Shown here: positions 58,952 to 64,000 of the stretch, one piece after another
Layout of the letters: each line of letters opens with the position of its first letter
Numbering within the stretch: the stretch's first letter is position 1
DNA from: Stercorarius parasiticus
Lineage: Eukaryota; Chordata; Aves; Charadriiformes; Stercorariidae
Reading direction: 5' to 3'
DNA length: 64,000 nucleotides
Assembly (NCBI GenBank): GCA_013396915.1
Contig: VWZL01000278.1
Span: 146,351 to 210,350, forward strand
The notes under the pieces: generated by a model
What the model was told of the DNA's origin: nothing
Seen by the model: the letters and a program-made list of their open reading frames with translations, nothing else
The model's database searches: none
Made by a program: the position numbers and the translations under genes

Positions 58952-61900
58952 ATAATCCCTAATCAAGCACACTTAAATTTCTTAGTCCATTAATACCTGA
59001 ATATTTTTTTTCGGGAGAAGAGAGGGGAAGAACAATTCTGTCTCAAACAAGTAGCACTTTCAATACTACAACTGAACACTAAATAAAATTTACTTACTAA
59101 ATAAAATTTATTTTACTAAATAAAATTACAGCTAAAGCACAAGGTACTGCCCTGAAAAAAAAAAAAAAGAAACTCTACATACAAGAAGAAAGCTTTGCAA
59201 GGGAGTTAGAGGACATCTCATTACCTATTCTCAGTGTAGCATGAAAAGGAAGTTAAAGAAGAGGAGAACAGAAAATGAAGAAACAAAATTAGAAGTACCC
59301 TTAATAACAAATTATTGCATTTTTTACTAGGGAACAAAAACATCAATATCGTATATGAGAAAAGTTCTGAAAGTTCCATTGAGGAGACACAAACTGTACC
59401 TGGAATAATTTAGTGATAAAACATATTTCCATCTACTATTATTATCTAAACAAATGCATTAGCATTTTGTCTTACAAAACAACAGAAAATAAAATCACTG
59501 AGATACAGGCTATTTAAAATATGTTTACTTTTGGGGAGCTCTTGACAAAACAGGCATGGTTTATAATGAAGCCCCATGTTGATCTGCCGCAATTGTAAAA
59601 AACTGAGACACTATGTTCTACCTGCACAGAGAAGACAGAAAGAAAATGATGGTAGTGCAGGGAGGGAGTGGTCTACCATTTTTTTCTACAAGAAACTTAC
59701 TTAGTGAAAAATGAAAATGAAATAATTTTAAGAATAATTTTAACAATAGAACTTTTTTGAAAATAAAGTAATTCTGTTAATCCTGTGAAAATATTTATGA
59801 CTTCAAAGTAAATGTTGTTGAATAAAACCATTTCTTTTTGTACTCTTCAGAGATTCAGTTTCATTGCAAAAAGCCATAATTTCCTGTCATAATTTCCTGT
59901 GATTCTTTATCAAACCTTTCAACAAACACACACATACACACAAATTAGTATTAGTTACATATCTTCATTCTAATGATCTACTTCATATTTTTTTCCTCGT
60001 TTACCATGAGTTCATTCAGATTTCATGTTTCATCATTTTCTTTGGAAGAACTTACATATTGAATAAGCTTCATATCTAGGAGCAATACAGTCCTATCTGT
60101 CACAAAAGGCCAGGAGAAAGACTTGTGAAATATCATGTGTTACAGCAATAGGTTGGGAAAAGTAAGAACATTTGTAAGAATCTGAAGGGTCAAAAGACTA
60201 GCTTAAGATGAACGCAGTTTATACACCAGATTACATCTTGACATCAACATTGTGAACACCTAAATTAATCTGAAGCTGAATCTTATTGCTTCTGGAGGGT
60301 TCTATGGTAGAGTTTCACTAGCATCCCTCTTGGGCTAAAAACAGTTTCAGCATGTCTTCTCTCCAGTAATGGTTCCATCTACACATTAAGAGTAAGCTTG
60401 GCTTAACCTCAATTGCAATTATATAGAAAAATAGAAAAGACTAGTAATTGTGACTCAACATAAAAGGCAATGTGCCTGAAAAGGAAATGGAACCTTAAAT
60501 AAAGGAAATTCAGTTAGTAATGTCATTAGCCAGTGTGAATATTGGGGACCCAATCTTTTTCCTAGCATAAATAACTTTAATGGAGCTGCCCACATGAGTG
60601 AAATTTATCTGATGCCCTAAATTCAGGCTGTCTCAAGAAGTGCTCTGTAAGGTAGAATAAATCTTTCTAGAGGTGTATCTCACAGAAGTAACAAAGTAAT
60701 TTGTAGATGTTTAGCTCTATTGTTGCTGTAGCTTGAACTTTTAGCCTCCCCTTTTTTTTTTAAACTATTTATAGTACATATCTGGAATGTCACAAGTCAA
60801 AGTAATCCTTTAATGAAATTTTAATCTTTTTTTTTTTCTTCAACTAAATAAAATTACTTTTAGAACTTCAATATTTTTGCCAAATATAATGCTTTTGTAA
60901 GAATATAGTAAGTTAATTTGGTCACAAGTTTTCTGTTTTCATTTCATATAGGAGACTAAAAGTTCTTTCTTTTGTATTGGAAGAGAATATGTCAGTTTTA
61001 AACATTGACTGAACTTCCAAGAGTGTGTCATTAAACAGACTAATATAAGAAATATGCATTCATATCACTAAAGCTCTGTTAAAGTTAAGCCTTTTTTTAA
61101 ACGAGCATATCCTTAGAATAAGCAAAGCTGTCAGTAGAGTTTTGCCAGATGCTCCGGAAGAATATCCGGCTTCCGTTCTATTTCTTTATAAAAACTACAA
61201 TTTATGGGATCCAAATTCACTACTGGCTAAATTACTTTTACAGACCCAAATGGAGTAACTCAGCTGTGTGCCCAGGATGGCTGGAGGCTCAAGAAGGGAG
61301 GAATGCTTCCCAAGGCTGAGGGAGGATAATAGAATATCTATATATCTCTATTTTAGTCCTGAGGACAAATAACCTTCTGAGACCAGGGCATCCCAGGGTC
61401 AAATAGGTCTAATCTAATTGTTAAGAAGATCCCCACAACAGGTGGGTTCCTTCTCCTATAATCCTATTCTGCTAAGTATTAACAACCCAGCTGCAGGTGG
61501 TCTTCACAGCTCCCCCCACACTCAGGTGCCCATTCATCATCCTACATGCTACTACCAACATCCCAGAGGCAAGAGGGAAACAGAACTGGTCAAACAGCAG
61601 CAAGCGCTAATCTGATAGATTGGAGGAGAAGAGGGAGGTGAGGAAGGAGAAATGTTGTCCCTCTGGCTTAGTCTTTTAATGCGATTCCAGGATCCCTGCT
61701 GCTTACAGCAGGCATAACCTGCTATATAATGCAAGTTGCCTTGTACACTATATTAAGACCATATGAAAGATCTGTTTGTAAATCATACAGTCATACTTAA
61801 ATCTTTGCCTAAAATATGGTTGTTTAAAAAGTGAATAATAACTGAGTAGACACGAGGAGAAATACGTCTTAATTATTTTAGCTCATCCATAACCACTCTG

Positions 61901-63983
61901 GATCTCTATGAAAGCCAGCTGCAGAGGCAATCATTTGGAAACTGCACTGTTCAATAACCTCTGCATATCTCTTCCCATTAAGATATGAAAGCCTGAGCTA
62001 TCTACTTACGTCAGAGCCTAGGAGTCAATGCAACTTTAAATTAATGCTTAATATTCACGAATTCTTGTATTAGCATGCAAGAACATAAGCTGTTGGGATT
62101 TTTTTCCCCTTCTTTTTATTTATTATTTTAAATTTCTTTTGAGTGCAAACAGTCTCTTCGCACAGGATGTAAATTATTGTTACAATGAAAGCAGCCAGAA
62201 GGACAGAAGCTTGGAAATGATTTCTCCTCTGAGCAGTAGGAGATTGTTCGGGTCCTGCTGTTTTGAAAACCTTCTTCCCCCCACGCAGGCTACCCTGTGA
62301 AGAGAAAGCCGTTTGAATATTTTGGCAATCAGAGAAGGCCCCAACATAAATTATGGATACAGAAACTCAGAAGACATTCTAACAAATAGAATACTATGGA
62401 ATCCATTTTTCAGCCACCATATGGTGTCAACAGAATGCCACTTTGTTTCTTTTGGGTAACAGCTCATCATTAAAAAAATAAACAGGCTGGGTTTTTTTGG
62501 TTAGCACAGACTCTACAGTCATTATGTTGAAAAAATAACAAGTGATAAACTGGCCTATTGCTTTACCATCTTCTTACATTGCTGCATGTACATAGGTATT
62601 TAGTTGCTTATATATTCAAGCAAAATCAGGAAAGAGACTGTCACTGAAGCTCACAAGCTTTAATTTTCCCCTATATTTCCAAATGTGACAAAAGTTATTC
62701 AAACTCTTTTATAACGTTAGACTTGTAGGTAACTTACAAGTATTTTTTTAAAAGCTAAATATTGTTTCCATTCTAGCCATGTTGTCCATATATTTCCCTT
62801 GTATCCTGGAATATTGTAATCGAAGACGAGACCACTTTGGGGTTTTGGTGTTGATTTACAAAAAGCTGGTGTGGACTGAAAAGTGCAATTACTTCCCAAC
62901 TTGGAGATCTTTTTTGCATTGGCGGGGCTTCATTCATAATATCATCTGACATAAACACAATTATTTCCTTCCGTTAAGTGCAAAACTTGAAAAATAGATC
63001 TGTGTTCACGGTAGTTCTATAGACATTTTGTGCAACTTTCATCATTTTCCATTCTTTCTAAACTAACCCTAAATTAAATTAGGTCAGTTTATACCTTCTA
63101 TGCTTTTTCTGGATTGAAAGCAACACAGCTGTTCTTAAAGGACTATCCCAGAAAAGTTCCAGAAAAACAGTCTGTCCCTCTCATTCTCAGGTTTTCTGTA
63201 CTCCCATCTTCTTCCACAGGCTATCCTGCATTCAGGTGATTGTTTGGGTCGTTGAATTTGATTTGCAGCCTTGTGATGACAATTAGCTCTAACAGAGGGC
63301 AAGGTCACAAACAGAACAATATGAATTTGCTGCAGCCTCCATTTTTTGAATGAAATTAGTCAATGGTCTGGACAGGTACTAGTGTATTAGGACTGGAGTG
63401 TGAAGTTATTCTTGTGCACTTTATTTTTGTCTTTTCTATCCCAAAGTAATTGTAGTTTGAGAGATCTCTTGCTCTTTCGTTGACTGAGTTCTTAGGCTAT
63501 ACTTTTTCCTTCAATACTACCACATTTTATATTAAAAAAAAAAAAAAGAAAAATCATGCAGAGAGATGGAATAAGCTATACCCACAAGCTGTCAAAACAA
63601 TGACCATGAGTCCATTTACAGTCATAGCAATTTGGCCCTGTGTGGAAAAATATTAATTTGTCAATGGGTCTATGTGTCTTCTTCCTCCCTTGTGGAGGAA
63701 AGCAAGCTAAATAGTGTGCTCTCCGTTTTATAGGTGATAACAGCAAATCAAAAAATATATATAGCAACTTCTCCCCTCTTTCAGGTTAGTTTAGCCTAGG
63801 TGGAGGTTCATACAAAAATAAAACAATATTAGAACCCATCTTTGTAGCTAAAGTTCCTACTCCTTAAAACAGCAAAACTCAAAAATCAACTTTATGGAAT
63901 TAAAGAAACCAGAATAAAATCAACAAGTTTTATGTTAGTCCAATATTTTACGGGTTAGGAATGGAATAAACCTACTACACCAT
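58952..63983. other. 5 kb of unique AT-rich sequence
   Basis: A-rich tract at 59154-59169, a CA-rich stretch at 59926-59943 and an A run at 63534-63547. A weak candidate exon lies at 62875-62738. The stretch 61860-62100 has balanced composition and little simple sequence, and could be a conserved non-coding element, but nothing in the sequence proves it. Confidence 0.42.
62738..62875 (-). other. candidate exon (unidentified, 46 codons, weak)
   Basis: Minus strand: acceptor TTGCACTTTTCAG, an open frame STPAFCKSTPKPQSGLVF... ending LAFKKIL, and donor CTT|GTAAGTTAC. Both boundaries are in phase 0. The peptide is not recognised. Confidence 0.2.
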
Positions 63984-64000
63984 TCATAGAATCATAGAAT
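63984..64000 (-). mobile_element. start of a CR1 LINE running off the window
   Basis: TTCATAGAATCATAGAAT at the right edge is the reversed 8-mer tail that begins every antisense CR1 in this window. Confidence 0.75.

Noticed and set aside
63582..63637. Minus-strand 56-base exon after TTTTTCCACACAG
   Set aside because: Good acceptor, but a weak donor (GTATAG) and too short to assess the frame.
1..64000. Operons, CRISPR arrays, prophage or other prokaryotic systems
   Set aside because: The sequence is eukaryotic: CR1 LINEs, ERV LTRs, AT-rich non-coding DNA and no dense coding. No direct-repeat/spacer array was found.
1..64000. tRNA or snRNA genes
   Set aside because: No A-box/B-box pair or cloverleaf and no snRNA-like block was noticed in reading; a tRNAscan-SE or Infernal run would settle this.

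Overview
This window looks like a stretch of bird nuclear genome with no confirmed gene. The main evidence is the density of CR1 LINE retrotransposons. At least fifteen copies carry the avian CR1 3' end, in which a tail of ATTCTRTG-type 8-mers follows a GGTCCCTTCCAACC-like block. There are also solo long terminal repeats (LTRs) of endogenous-retrovirus families common in birds. The unique sequence between repeats is AT-rich, with long stretches lacking open frames, as expected of intergenic or deep intronic DNA. N runs (1-85, 1951, 28044-28059, 40294-40513) mark a scaffolded draft assembly. The species cannot be determined from the sequence. Layout: 86-3799 holds a 1.85 kb segment present twice, apparently an assembly false duplication. 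5.4-12 kb has four CR1 pieces, one with a fairly long reverse transcriptase (RT) region. 16.0-17.4 kb is an antisense LTR carrying internal 42-45 bp repeats and a nested CR1. 18-19.5 kb has two short CR1 tails. 19.5-25.4 kb is unique AT-rich DNA. 25.4-26.9 kb is a 1.45 kb CR1. 27.8-29.3 kb is an ancient CR1 split by a younger LTR. 32-40 kb has ancient CR1s, a complete solo LTR with a GAGAG target duplication, and a young CR1 broken by a gap. 44.5-47 kb is a CR1 with an ORF1-ORF2 internal deletion abutting, and perhaps inserted in, an LTR. 50-51.6 kb, 54.3-55.2 kb, 58.75-58.95 kb and the last 17 bases are further CR1 pieces. Genes: no tRNA, rRNA, CRISPR array or prokaryotic feature is seen, and no open frame matches a protein I can name with confidence. 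A few minus-strand open stretches outside repeats have good splice-site context. The best is 57240-56988, which has canonical acceptor and donor sites and 84 open codons; these are recorded as candidates only. I found no convincing undescribed biological system. The most informative signals are the nested-element chronology, the assembly artefacts, the CR1 deletion junction and the candidate exon near 57 kb.
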